Of a stretch of DNA of 64,000 nucleotides, positions 1-7,884 are shown one piece after another. Source of the stretch: Solibaculum_A intestinale (GTDB lineage Bacteria > Bacillota > Clostridia > Oscillospirales > Acutalibacteraceae). The translations under genes and the position numbers were made by a program. Every line of letters begins with the position of its first letter. Positions within the stretch are counted from its first letter, which is position 1. Where the stretch lies: contig NZ_JBBMFD010000002.1 in NCBI RefSeq assembly GCF_040096205.1, forward strand, positions 97,655 to 161,654, read 5' to 3'. The notes beneath the pieces are model-generated. The model had not been told where the DNA came from. It worked only from the letters and a program-made list of their open reading frames with translations, and searched no databases.

Positions 1-279
1 CTTGCCCGAACCGTTCATCAGGTTCAGCGGCACCATGGCGAACTGGGAGGAGGCGCCGCCCTGTAAAAACAGCACCTTATAATTGTCCGGAATCTGCATG
101 ATTTCACGCAGATCCGCCTCAGCGGTCTTGATAATGTTGTCGTAAACCTTGGAGCGGTGGGACATTTCCATCACCGACTGGCCGGACCCCTGATAATCGA
201 GCATTTCACTGGCGGCGGTTTCCAGAACCTTCTCGGGAAGAATGGAAGGCCCTGCCGAAAAATTGTACACTCTGCTCAT
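1..279 (-). CDS. serC: Phosphoserine aminotransferase, N-terminal part (runs off the left edge)
   Basis: Only the first 93 codons are in the window. The protein begins MSRVYNFSAGPS and contains GGASSQF, both hallmarks of SerC (family knowledge: PLP-dependent conversion of 3-phosphohydroxypyruvate and glutamate to phosphoserine, in cytosolic serine synthesis). The PLP lysine lies beyond the edge and cannot be checked. The ATG is preceded by GGAGGTAATCACC, a strong ribosome site that fixes the start. A sigma-A-like promoter lies about 100 bases upstream (376-404). The gene diverges from the hydrogenase-type operon. The family call is confident; completeness of the gene is unknown. Confidence 0.93.
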   Translation of the reverse strand, partial: MSRVYNFSAGPSILPEKVLETAASEMLDYQGSGQSVMEMSHRSKVYDNIIKTAEADLREIMQIPDNYKVLFLQGGASSQFAMVPLNLMNGSGK

Positions 280-375
280 GGTGATTACCTCCATACTGAT
301 GTGTTCCGCGTCTTCGGATGGTTTCCAAAAATACCGCAGGAAAGGCGTCGCGGGCGCGAAACGATATTACTTATC

Positions 376-404
376 ATTTTATCGGTTTCGGCATCTTTCG
401 TCAA
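376..404 (-). promoter_or_regulatory. Sigma-A-type promoter for serC
   Basis: On the minus strand, TTGACG (399-404) and TAAAAT (376-381) are separated by exactly 17 bases. This places the transcript start near 369 and gives serC a leader of about 90 bases. No riboswitch fold was recognised in that leader. Confidence 0.65.
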
Positions 405-516
405 TCCATTTTCCAATGTTTTTGAACCTATTGTCACAAAAATAACAAAGATGTAGGATTTGCCTATGATTTTTGAGAAAGAAAATTGGAATTTGTGTGA
501 AAGGCGGGAATAGGGT

Positions 517-545
517 TTGCATAAAGCTGGGAGTAATGGTATAAT
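517..545 (+). promoter_or_regulatory. Sigma-A-type promoter for the hydrogenase-type operon
   Basis: TTGCAT (517-522) and TATAAT (540-545) are separated by 17 bases. The predicted start is about 105 bases before the first gene of the operon (660). The rest of 280-659 holds only this promoter, the divergent serC promoter and leader sequence; no gene is supported there. Confidence 0.7.
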
Positions 546-659
546 GAATACACTTATATGGGAACTGGATGGCAATATTTGTGCGGTATGCTGCCGCTGG
601 TCGGCATAAGAACCCGGCGACCGATTTTGTCCAAGGCAACTGAAATGGGAGGAAGCTGT

Positions 660-1016
660 ATGAACGTTCGCGATATTATGGAAATCCTGGAGGCCGACAT
701 TATTTGGGCCAGCGAGACGGGGCTTGACGCCGAGGTGCACACCGCCTGCGGCAGCGATATGATGAGCGACGTGCTGGCCTTTGTCAAGGACCAGTCGGTG
801 CTGCTGACGGGGCTGGTCAACCCACAGGTGGTACGCACGGCGGACATGATGGAGATGCACTGTATTGTATTTGTACGCGGCAAAGTGCCGGACGATTCCA
901 TTATCGAACTTGCCAAGGAGCGGGACATCGTACTGCTCAAAACGCGGTTTCGCATGTTCACCGCCTGCGGCCGTCTCTACCAGAGGGGGCTGAGGGGAGG
1001 CTGCGAAAAGGAATGA
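660..1016 (+). CDS. DRTGG-domain protein, first gene of the sensory hydrogenase operon
   Basis: A 118-residue protein that resembles the free-standing DRTGG domains found beside sensory [FeFe] hydrogenases in Clostridia and Thermotogae. I chose the ATG at 660 because GGGAGGAAGCTGT lies just before it; a longer frame from 558 lacks a ribosome site. Its biochemical function is unknown; DRTGG domains elsewhere sit in phosphotransacetylase-like and CBS proteins and are thought to bind ligands. The stop overlaps the next start by four bases (ATGA), so translational coupling is likely. A second DRTGG protein is encoded three genes further on. Confident on family, low on role. Confidence 0.82.
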   Translation: MNVRDIMEILEADIIWASETGLDAEVHTACGSDMMSDVLAFVKDQSVLLTGLVNPQVVRTADMMEMHCIVFVRGKVPDDSIIELAKERDIVLLKTRFRMFTACGRLYQRGLRGGCEKE

Positions 1017-1438
1017 GCCAAGCGTTACACCTGCATTATGATGTTCCAGGGGACGACTTTACCCGGGCAGGGGAGGCGTCCGGCGCAGTCAAGCGCAAAT
1101 TAAAACAAATGGGCTTCAATCCGTCCGCCATCCGGCGGGTGGCCATCGCCATGTACGAAGGGGAGATCAACATGGTCATCCACGCGGGCGGCGGCGAGGC
1201 GGACGTGGAAATCGTGCCGGAAAAAATCAGCATTGTGCTCACCGACCATGGCCCGGGCATCCCGGACGTGGAGCTTGCTATGAAGGAAGGGTGGTCCACC
1301 GCCCCCGACCATGTACGTTCTTTAGGGTTCGGCGCGGGCATGGGTCTGCCCAATATCAAGAAATACACCGACGAAATGCGCATTGAAACCGAAATCGGCA
1401 AAGGGACGAAGGTGTTTATGGTGATCCTCGTCCAGTAA
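1013..1438 (+). CDS. GHKL ATPase, anti-sigma/serine kinase-like (RsbW/SpoIIAB type)
   Basis: A 141-residue single-domain ATPase. The GHKL boxes are visible: the N-box around AMYEGEINMVIHA, the G1 box DHGPGIPD, the G2 box GAGMGLPNIKKY and a final GKGTKVF. Length and lack of other domains fit the anti-sigma-factor/switch kinases rather than sensor kinases (family knowledge). It sits between a DRTGG gene and the hydrogenase-like gene, so I infer a signal-output role for that redox module. No partner anti-sigma antagonist or phosphatase is encoded nearby. Its start overlaps the preceding stop by four bases. Confidence 0.88.
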   Translation: MSQALHLHYDVPGDDFTRAGEASGAVKRKLKQMGFNPSAIRRVAIAMYEGEINMVIHAGGGEADVEIVPEKISIVLTDHGPGIPDVELAMKEGWSTAPDHVRSLGFGAGMGLPNIKKYTDEMRIETEIGKGTKVFMVILVQ

Positions 1439-1472
1439 GCGGGGCCTTTTCCAGAGAAACGAGGTGATTCCG

Positions 1473-2795
1473 ATGGATCGATTTTTTCATTCGGTGACAT
1501 TGGATAAAGAGAAATGCAAGGGCTGTACCAACTGCATCAAGCGCTGTCCCACCGAAGCCATCCGGGTGCGAAACGGAAAGGCGGTCATCACCCCCGAACG
1601 GTGCATCGACTGCTCGGTGTGCATCCGGGTGTGTCCTTACCATGCGAAAAAGGCAAAGTCCGACCCCATGGACATCATCAAAGCATACAAGTATAAAATC
1701 GCCTTGCCCGCCCCGGCGCTATACGGGCAGTTTAACAATCTGGACATCATTGACATTGTGCTCACCGGGCTTAAGCGGGTGGGCTTTGACGAGGTGTTCG
1801 AGGTGTCCAGAGGGGCGGAAATGGTGTCCGACGCCACCCGCCGGCTGATGGCACAGGGGACGCTCCTAAAGCCGGTCATCAGTTCGGCGTGTCCTGCCAT
1901 CGTGCGCCTGATCCGGGTGCGGTTCCCGGATTTGTGCGCCCATGTGCTGCCGCTGCGGGCGCCCATGGAGACGGCGGCGCGCTTAGCCCGCAAGGAAGCC
2001 ATGGAGAAAACCGGCCTTCCTTCGGAAGACATCGGGATTTTTTTCATCACCCCCTGCGCGGCCAAGGTGACCGACATCAAGGTGCCTATCGGCATCGAGG
2101 CGTCGTCGGTGGACGGGGCCGTCGCCATCAGCGAGATTTACCCGCAGCTGGTGGGCTGCATGAACAAGGTGGAGGAGCCGGAGGCCATTTCCAACTCCGG
2201 CATCATCGGGGTCAGCTGGGCCGGCATCGGCGGCGAGGCGGCGGCCTTGTTAAACGAAAAGCATCTGGCCGCCGACGGTATTGAAAACGTCATCAAGGTG
2301 TTGGAGGACCTGGAGGACGAACGCTTAAGCGAGCTGGATTTCATCGAGCTCAACGCCTGCCCAGGCGGCTGCGTGGGCGGTATATTCACGGTGGAAAACC
2401 CTTACGTGGCCCAGGCGCGCATCCAGCGGCTGCGCAAATACCTGCCGGTGTCCTGCAACCATCTGCCGGGAAAGCAGGTGCCCGCGGAGATGAAGTGGAC
2501 CGGCGAGCTGGAGTTTGCGCCGGTTCTCAACCTGGCGGACAACATCGAGGAAGCCATGAAGCGCATGAGCATGGTGGAGGAGATCACCGACCGGCTGCCG
2601 GGGCTTGACTGCGGTTCCTGTGGGGCGCCCTCCTGCCGGGCGCTGGCGGAGGACATTGTGCTGGGAGAGGCGAAGGAAAGCGACTGCATCTTTAAAATGC
2701 GGGAAAAAATCCAGCGCATCGCCGACCAGCTGATTGAAATGGAAGGCTATTTGCCAAAAAACCGGGAGCCGGGCGGAGAGGAGAACGAACCATGA
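1473..2795 (+). CDS. [FeFe] hydrogenase-like sensory iron-sulfur protein
   Basis: A 440-residue protein. Residues 15-25 and 44-54 are two CxxCxxCxxxC [4Fe-4S] ferredoxin motifs. The middle is a hydrogenase large-subunit C-terminal domain keeping the four H-cluster cysteines (C140 in SSACP, C195 in TPCAAK, C296 and C300 in NACPGGC). The tail has C380, C383, C388 and C405, matching the FeS domain of the pfam04060 type. The proton-relay cysteine before C140 is alanine (A139), as described for HydS-type putative sensory hydrogenases. The ATG at 1473 follows GAGGTGA; an in-frame GTG at 1464 overlaps that site and is less likely. I infer redox or H2 sensing in the cytosol rather than bulk hydrogen turnover. 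Confidence 0.88.
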   Translation: MDRFFHSVTLDKEKCKGCTNCIKRCPTEAIRVRNGKAVITPERCIDCSVCIRVCPYHAKKAKSDPMDIIKAYKYKIALPAPALYGQFNNLDIIDIVLTGLKRVGFDEVFEVSRGAEMVSDATRRLMAQGTLLKPVISSACPAIVRLIRVRFPDLCAHVLPLRAPMETAARLARKEAMEKTGLPSEDIGIFFITPCAAKVTDIKVPIGIEASSVDGAVAISEIYPQLVGCMNKVEEPEAISNSGIIGVSWAGIGGEAAALLNEKHLAADGIENVIKVLEDLEDERLSELDFIELNACPGGCVGGIFTVENPYVAQARIQRLRKYLPVSCNHLPGKQVPAEMKWTGELEFAPVLNLADNIEEAMKRMSMVEEITDRLPGLDCGSCGAPSCRALAEDIVLGEAKESDCIFKMREKIQRIADQLIEMEGYLPKNREPGGEENEP

Positions 2796-3124
2796 CGGTG
2801 GCGCAGATGACAACGGTTTTGAATTTGAAGGTGCTGGCAGGAAGGCAGAGCATGGAGCGCCTGGTGGCGGGCGGCTACTGCGGCGATTTGCTCAGCTGGG
2901 TAATGGGCCGGGCCAAGGCGGACGACGTGTGGATCACGGTGATGGGAAACTTAAACGCCATCGCGGTGGCGGTGCTGGCCGACGTGTCGTGCATCCTGCT
3001 GTCGGAAAACGCGGCCCTGGACGAGGACGCCCGGCAAAAGGCCGAGGAGGAAGGGGTGACGGTGCTGCAAAGCGACCGGTCCACTTATGATCTGGCGGTA
3101 GCCATCGGAAAGCTGCTTTCATGA
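2792..3124 (+). CDS. DRTGG-domain protein, second copy
   Basis: A 110-residue DRTGG-type protein, with a conserved glycine-rich core and an alternating hydrophobic pattern (ITVMGNLNAIAVAVLADVSC). It overlaps the hydrogenase-like gene by four bases upstream and the PHP gene by four downstream, so all are probably translated as a coupled unit. It differs enough from the first DRTGG protein (660-1016) that a recent duplication is unlikely. Function is unknown; small-molecule or nucleotide binding is inferred from the family. Confidence 0.78.
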   Translation: MTVAQMTTVLNLKVLAGRQSMERLVAGGYCGDLLSWVMGRAKADDVWITVMGNLNAIAVAVLADVSCILLSENAALDEDARQKAEEEGVTVLQSDRSTYDLAVAIGKLLS

Positions 3125-3843
3125 ACGCGAAATACGATTTTCACATTCACTCGGTTCTTTCCCCCTGCGGCGACGAGGACATGACGCCCAATAACCTGGT
3201 GAACATGGCGGCCTTGCAGGGATACGATGTGATCGCTCTGACAGACCACAATTCCTGCCTTAACTGCGAGGCGGCCATGAAGGTGGGAGAGCGGGCGGGA
3301 GTCCTGGTGATCCCGGGGATGGAACTGCAGACGGCGGAGGACGTGCATATGGTCTGCCTGCTGCCCGACCTGGAACGTGCCCTTGCCCTGTCAAAGCTGG
3401 TGCGCGAGGCCATGCCGCCTATTCGAAACCGCCCGGAGGTGTTCGGCCCTCAGCGGATATTAAATGAAAACGACGAGCAGGTGGGAGAGGAGGAGATCCT
3501 CCTGGTCAACTCCTGCCGGTACTCCATTCTCGAGGCGGTCCGGCTTGTGCGGGACCTGGGCGGCGCCTGCTTCCCGGCCCATATAGACAGGCAGAGCTTC
3601 AGTATCCTGTCTTCCTTGGGGGAAATCCCGCCGGAGGCCAGGTTTACGGCGGCGGAGGTGAGCGCCGGGGGAGATGCGCCTGCTCTTTGGAAGGCCCATC
3701 CGATTCTGGAAGGTATGCACATGCTGCGGGATTCAGACGCCCATTATCTCGAACAGATGCCGGAGGCGAAACCGGCTCTGCCGGTCTCCCGATTGACGGC
3801 GGGGGAAATCATTGCTATAATCAATCAAAAGCCCCAGCGCTAG
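3121..3843 (+). CDS. PHP-domain phosphoesterase
   Basis: A 240-residue PHP (polymerase and histidinol phosphatase) family protein. Metal-binding motifs are visible: DFHIHS near the start, LTDHNS, PAHIDR and DSDAHY near the C terminus, as expected for a trinuclear metal site. PHP genes recur at the end of sensory hydrogenase operons; the substrate is not known and could be a phosphorylated signal. The gene ends this operon, followed two bases later by a perfect terminator palindrome. Confidence 0.9.
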   Translation: MNAKYDFHIHSVLSPCGDEDMTPNNLVNMAALQGYDVIALTDHNSCLNCEAAMKVGERAGVLVIPGMELQTAEDVHMVCLLPDLERALALSKLVREAMPPIRNRPEVFGPQRILNENDEQVGEEEILLVNSCRYSILEAVRLVRDLGGACFPAHIDRQSFSILSSLGEIPPEARFTAAEVSAGGDAPALWKAHPILEGMHMLRDSDAHYLEQMPEAKPALPVSRLTAGEIIAIINQKPQR

Positions 3844-3844
3844 C

Positions 3845-3878
3845 ATCCAGGTAAGAACGCGTTCTTACCTGGATTTTT
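3845..3878 (+). terminator. Rho-independent terminator of the hydrogenase-type operon
   Basis: A perfect 15-base palindromic arm pair (3845-3859 with 3860-3874) is followed by TTTT. It begins one base after the PHP stop codon. Confidence 0.85.
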
Positions 3879-4183
3879 CTAAGCGCCTGGGAAGAGCGGC
3901 CGGGGGAAAAGCGCATCGCCGATTTCCGGCCCGGATGCAGACATGTACCGGCTTTTGGGGAAAAGGTACAACGGTGCTTTGTTTTTCATGGACGTTTGTG
4001 ATCCCTAAGAGGCTGGGATTGCCGCGGGGATGGGGCATAAGATGGCACGAAAGGCTTACAGGAGCTCGGTAAGACCAGCCGGTTCAAGCGAGGCGGGCGC
4101 GGCAATTGTGTAAGAACGGATAAAGGCCGGCGCTTTGCGCCCCTGGAAGCCGGTATCCCATTGAAACGGAGGAAAACGGATTC
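3879..4183. other. Intergenic stretch without a recognised gene
   Basis: About 300 bases between the operon terminator and the DUF2726 gene. No convincing open frame, RNA gene or consensus promoter was seen. A ribosome site (ACGGAGGAAAACGG) lies just before 4184. Confidence 0.5.
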
Positions 4184-4783
4184 ATGCAGACCTTGGAACT
4201 CTGGTGGGACGCACTCGGCGGCGTACTGCCGCTTCTTTTCTTTTTCCTGTTGCTGGGAGTACTGGCGGTGATCCTGCTGGTTTCCCTGCCGCCGGTTTTC
4301 CGCCGCCGGCGAGAACGAAGGCAGGAAGAGGAGGAGGCTTACGACCTTGGGCTTCGCACTCTGCCATACGAGGTGAACCGGGATTTTCTCACCCCGGCCG
4401 AGCGGAGGTTTTTCCTGGCGCTTCAAACCTATATTGACGGCAGGCTTGCCCTGTTTGCCAAGGTAAATCTGCGGGACGTATTCAAGGTGAGCCGGTCGGC
4501 CGGCCAGGAGACGTTGAGCTACTTTAACCGCATCAACCGCAAGCATGTGGATTTTCTCCTGTGTGACCGCAAGACCTTTCTCCCCTTATGCGGCGTGGAG
4601 CTGGACGACAGCACCCATCAGCGGGCCGAGCGCAAAGAGCGGGATAAGCTGGTGGACCGGGTGTATGACAACGCGGGACTTCCTTTGTGGCACGCGGCCA
4701 TCGAGAAGGAATACACGTATGCGTATTTTGAAGAGGCCCTGGGCTTTCTGTTTGAAGATGAGGAAGGGGAAGACGGCGAATGA
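4184..4783 (+). CDS. Membrane-anchored DUF2726 protein (nuclease-like fold)
   Basis: A 199-residue protein. Residues about 13-37 form one hydrophobic segment followed by Arg-rich sequence, so the rest should be cytoplasmic. Residues about 65-170 match DUF2726: LTPAERRFF, then HVDFLLCD, VELDDSTHQ and NAGLPLWH. The D...ELDD...H arrangement resembles the PD-(D/E)XK/VSR nuclease core, so a nucleic-acid role is possible but not shown. The start is preceded by GGAGG. The stop overlaps the FUSC-type gene by four bases, implying co-expression at the membrane. Confidence 0.8.
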   Translation: MQTLELWWDALGGVLPLLFFFLLLGVLAVILLVSLPPVFRRRRERRQEEEEAYDLGLRTLPYEVNRDFLTPAERRFFLALQTYIDGRLALFAKVNLRDVFKVSRSAGQETLSYFNRINRKHVDFLLCDRKTFLPLCGVELDDSTHQRAERKERDKLVDRVYDNAGLPLWHAAIEKEYTYAYFEEALGFLFEDEEGEDGE

Positions 4784-6072
4784 GAGGAAAACGAAAACTG
4801 CCTCCCATCGGTATGCGGATCATCAAGTCGGCGGTGGCGGTCTTTTTGTGCTTCGGGGTCTATCTGCTGCGGGGGCAGGGAATGCCCTTTTATTCGGCCA
4901 TCGCGGCGGTGCTGTGTATGCAGCCCTATGTGTCAAACAGCATCAAGGTGGCTCTCAACCGGACGGTAGGCACCTTGATCGGCGGCATATTCGGCATGGT
5001 GGTGCTGCTTTTCGAGCAAAGCTGCCTGCCGCGCGACCTGCCGGTTTTGCAGTATACGGTGATTTCCCTGGTCATCATCCCGCTGATTTATGTGACGCTG
5101 CTGGTCAAAAAGTCCACCGCCTCCTACATCACCTGCGTGGTCTTCATGAGCATCACCGTTTCCCACGGGGCGGACGTGAACCCTTACCTGTTTGCGGTGG
5201 ACCGTATGGTGGATACCCTCATCGGCATCGCCGTGTCATTGGGGGTAAACGCCTTTCACCTGCCTAGGCGGCGGGACAAGGAGGTACTGCTGGTGGCGGA
5301 GGACGCGGCTTTGTTAAAAGACGGGGCGCTGCCCTCTTACTGCAAAGTAAAGCTCAACCAGCTGCTGGGACGGGGAGCAGGCGTCACTCTGTCCACATCC
5401 CGCACGCCTGCATCTCTTTTGCAAGCAAGTGCAGGGTTGGAGCTGACGCTGCCGGTCATCGTCCTGTCCGGTGCGGCGCTGTACGACGGGAAAACGAAAA
5501 CCTATGCCCATCTGACCCCTCTCGACCAGGATGCGGCCGAAAAGGTCCTCTCCGTTCTTGACGAGCATGGGCGGACCCCCTTTGTTTACACGGTGATTCA
5601 TGAGGTGCTGCACATTTTTCATGGGGATTTTACTGCCGCCGAGGAAGAGGACTTCTATCATTCCCAGCGCATTCTTCCCCATCAAAGCAGCGTATATGGG
5701 TCCCCTCCGGAAGACGCGCCGCCCTTATGCATGGTGACCTTGGACACCAGGGAAAACACAGCCCGGCTGCGCAGGCGGCTTCAGGAGGCGGAGCTTGCAC
5801 AAAAGATCCGTGTTTTTGTGCGCCCCGCCCCGGCCCACGAAGGCCTTTGCTTCCTCACTGTGCTGCACGCACAGGCGACGGTGGAAAACGCGGCCGAATG
5901 GCTGTGTGAACAAAAGGGGCTGCGGTGGATTTGGCAGGCCGCATGGGACGGGGAGCGCATCTGCGTGACGGAGAAGGGAGAACCCAGCCGGTTCCCCGCA
6001 AAGCCCGAGGAAGCGGTGCGGCTGATGGAAAAGCGGTTTCATCAGCCAAGAAAGGAGAAGCCGGCTGAATAA
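4780..6072 (+). CDS. FUSC/aromatic acid exporter-type membrane protein with a HAD-like C-terminal domain
   Basis: A 430-residue protein. Residues about 12-160 contain six or so hydrophobic segments typical of the ArAE/FUSC family of putative efflux proteins. From about residue 168 the sequence is soluble and has a Cof-type HAD pattern: VAEDAALL where a HAD phosphatase has DxDGTLL, then LSTSRTP and PVIVLSGAALYD. The position of the first catalytic aspartate is alanine (A173), so phosphatase activity is doubtful. The domain assignment for the C-terminal half is my inference. It follows the DUF2726 gene with a four-base overlap and precedes a bidirectional terminator. Confidence 0.75.
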   Translation: MRGKRKLPPIGMRIIKSAVAVFLCFGVYLLRGQGMPFYSAIAAVLCMQPYVSNSIKVALNRTVGTLIGGIFGMVVLLFEQSCLPRDLPVLQYTVISLVIIPLIYVTLLVKKSTASYITCVVFMSITVSHGADVNPYLFAVDRMVDTLIGIAVSLGVNAFHLPRRRDKEVLLVAEDAALLKDGALPSYCKVKLNQLLGRGAGVTLSTSRTPASLLQASAGLELTLPVIVLSGAALYDGKTKTYAHLTPLDQDAAEKVLSVLDEHGRTPFVYTVIHEVLHIFHGDFTAAEEEDFYHSQRILPHQSSVYGSPPEDAPPLCMVTLDTRENTARLRRRLQEAELAQKIRVFVRPAPAHEGLCFLTVLHAQATVENAAEWLCEQKGLRWIWQAAWDGERICVTEKGEPSRFPAKPEEAVRLMEKRFHQPRKEKPAE

Positions 6073-6140
6073 GCCCGGCGGCAAGGGAAGGCACGCGGAA
6101 AAGGCCGCTGTGGTTTGCCCTGTCCGCTTTCTTTGTATCA

Positions 6141-6179
6141 AAAAGGCCCGGCAGCGATTTGGTCGCTGCCGGGCCTTTT
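6141..6179. terminator. Bidirectional terminator between convergent genes
   Basis: A perfect 17-base stem (6141-6157 with 6163-6179) with a five-base loop. It carries A4 on the left and T4 on the right, so it can stop the FUSC transcript and the minus-strand acyl-CoA synthetase transcript. Confidence 0.85.
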
Positions 6180-6189
6180 GCTGATTTGA

Positions 6190-7869
6190 TTAGTTTTGCT
6201 TTTGCATATCGTTTCTGCGAATAACGTTTCGCTGGATTTTGCCGCTGATGGTTTTGGGAAGCTCGTCCACATATTCCACCACGCGGGGATATTTATAAGG
6301 AGCGGTAACCTTTTTGACATGATCCTGAAGCTCTTTTGTCAGCGCGTCGGAAGGGGTAAAGCCCCGGGCCAGCACCACCGTGGCCTTGACGATCTGGCCG
6401 CGAATGGGGTCGGGTACCGCCGTGATCGCGCATTCGAGCACCGACGGGTGCTCTAAAAGCGCGCTTTCCACCTCGAACGGACCGATGCGGTAGCCGGAAC
6501 ATTTGATCACGTCGTCGTTGCGTCCGACAAACCAGTAATATCCGTCCTCGTCCCGCCAGGCCATGTCGCCGGTGCAGTACACTCCGTCGTGCCAGCAGGC
6601 TTCGGTGATCTCCGGGTCCTTCCAGTAGCCGCGGAAGAGGCCGGTGGGATGGTTTTTGTCCGTGCCGGTGATGCTGATGGCGCCGGTCACGCCGTCCTCA
6701 CATTCATTGCCGTCCTCGTCGAGAAGCTTGATGCCGTAAAGAGGCGCGGGCTTGCCCATGGAGCCGGGGCGCACCTTGATCCAGGGAAAGTTTGCCAGCA
6801 GCACGGAGGATTCCGACTGGCCGAAGCCCTCGTGCAGCTCCAGCCCCGTGAGCTCCTGGATTTTTTTATAGACTTCGGGGTTTAACGGCTCGCCCGCGAT
6901 GCTCGCGTGCTTAATAAAGCTGAAATCGTACCCGGACAGGTCTTCTTTGATCAAAAAGCGGTAGATGGTGGCCGGGGCGCAGAAGGTGGTGGGCCGAATG
7001 CGCTGGATGGCTTCCAGCATGGAGTGGGGTTTGAACTTCTCCGTGTCGTAAGCGCCGATGCAGGCGCCGCAAATCCACTGGCCATAAATCTTACCCCATG
7101 CGAACTTCGCCCAGCCGGAATCGGTCTGGGTCATGTGGATTTTGCCGTCCTGCACGCACTGCCAGTATTTGGCCGTGACGATGTGCCCCAGCGGATAGGC
7201 ATAGTCGTGCCACACCATCTTGGGCATACCGGTGGTGCCGGAGGAAAAATAGATGAGCATGGGATCGCTGTTCTGGGTGGCCTGGGCTCCGGTGGGCCGG
7301 GCAAACACGTCGCTGGCGGCGTAGAGCTCCTTGCAGAAGTCCACTAGGCCCTCATGGGGATGAGTGCCCACCGTGGCGATGGTTTCCAGAGTCTCGCATT
7401 CGTCCACGGAATTCTTAATATGGTCGAGAACCACGTCGTCGTCCACACAGACGATCATCTTCACCTGTGCCCGGTTGCAGCGATAGACAATGTCCTTGGG
7501 CGTGAGCTGGTAGGTGGCGGGGATACATTTGGCGCCCAGCTTCATCAGAGCCACCATGCACATCCACACTTCCGGGCGCTGCTTCAAAATGAGCATCACC
7601 ACGTCGCCCTTTTTAATGCCATGGGCGGCGAACACGTTGGCCGCCTGGTCGCTGTGACGCTTCATGTCCCCGAAGGTGAAGCGCTTCATGTCCCCTGCGT
7701 CATTGGTCCACACCAGCGCTGGCTTTTGCGGGTCCAGCCGTGCCCATTCGTCCACAATGTCATAGGCGAAATTGAAGTTCTCCGGGACATTGCAGGTATA
7801 GTTTTCATAAAAGTCCTCATACGAATTGAACTCGGTACGAGGACAGTACCGCTTTAATAATTCACTCAT
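6190..7869 (-). CDS. AMP-binding acyl-CoA synthetase (acetyl/medium-chain type)
   Basis: A 559-residue adenylate-forming enzyme. Motifs in order: YFSSGTTGMPK (phosphate-binding loop), GFGQSE, YCTGDMAWRDEDG, GRNDDVIKCSGYRIGP hinge and PKTISGKIQR with the catalytic C-terminal lysine. All are intact, so ATP-dependent acid activation to acyl-CoA in the cytosol is likely; the substrate is not readable. The ATG at 7869 follows GGGGAACGAAT; a TTG at 7884 would add five residues. It lies 15 bases after the cupin regulator gene and is probably co-transcribed with it. Confidence 0.93.
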   Translation of the reverse strand: MSELLKRYCPRTEFNSYEDFYENYTCNVPENFNFAYDIVDEWARLDPQKPALVWTNDAGDMKRFTFGDMKRHSDQAANVFAAHGIKKGDVVMLILKQRPEVWMCMVALMKLGAKCIPATYQLTPKDIVYRCNRAQVKMIVCVDDDVVLDHIKNSVDECETLETIATVGTHPHEGLVDFCKELYAASDVFARPTGAQATQNSDPMLIYFSSGTTGMPKMVWHDYAYPLGHIVTAKYWQCVQDGKIHMTQTDSGWAKFAWGKIYGQWICGACIGAYDTEKFKPHSMLEAIQRIRPTTFCAPATIYRFLIKEDLSGYDFSFIKHASIAGEPLNPEVYKKIQELTGLELHEGFGQSESSVLLANFPWIKVRPGSMGKPAPLYGIKLLDEDGNECEDGVTGAISITGTDKNHPTGLFRGYWKDPEITEACWHDGVYCTGDMAWRDEDGYYWFVGRNDDVIKCSGYRIGPFEVESALLEHPSVLECAITAVPDPIRGQIVKATVVLARGFTPSDALTKELQDHVKKVTAPYKYPRVVEYVDELPKTISGKIQRNVIRRNDMQKQN

Positions 7870-7884
7870 ATTCGTTCCCCACAA

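Noticed and set aside
285..860. Open frame of 191 codons on the minus strand
   Set aside because: It overlaps the well-supported plus-strand DRTGG gene and the promoter region and has no ribosome site.
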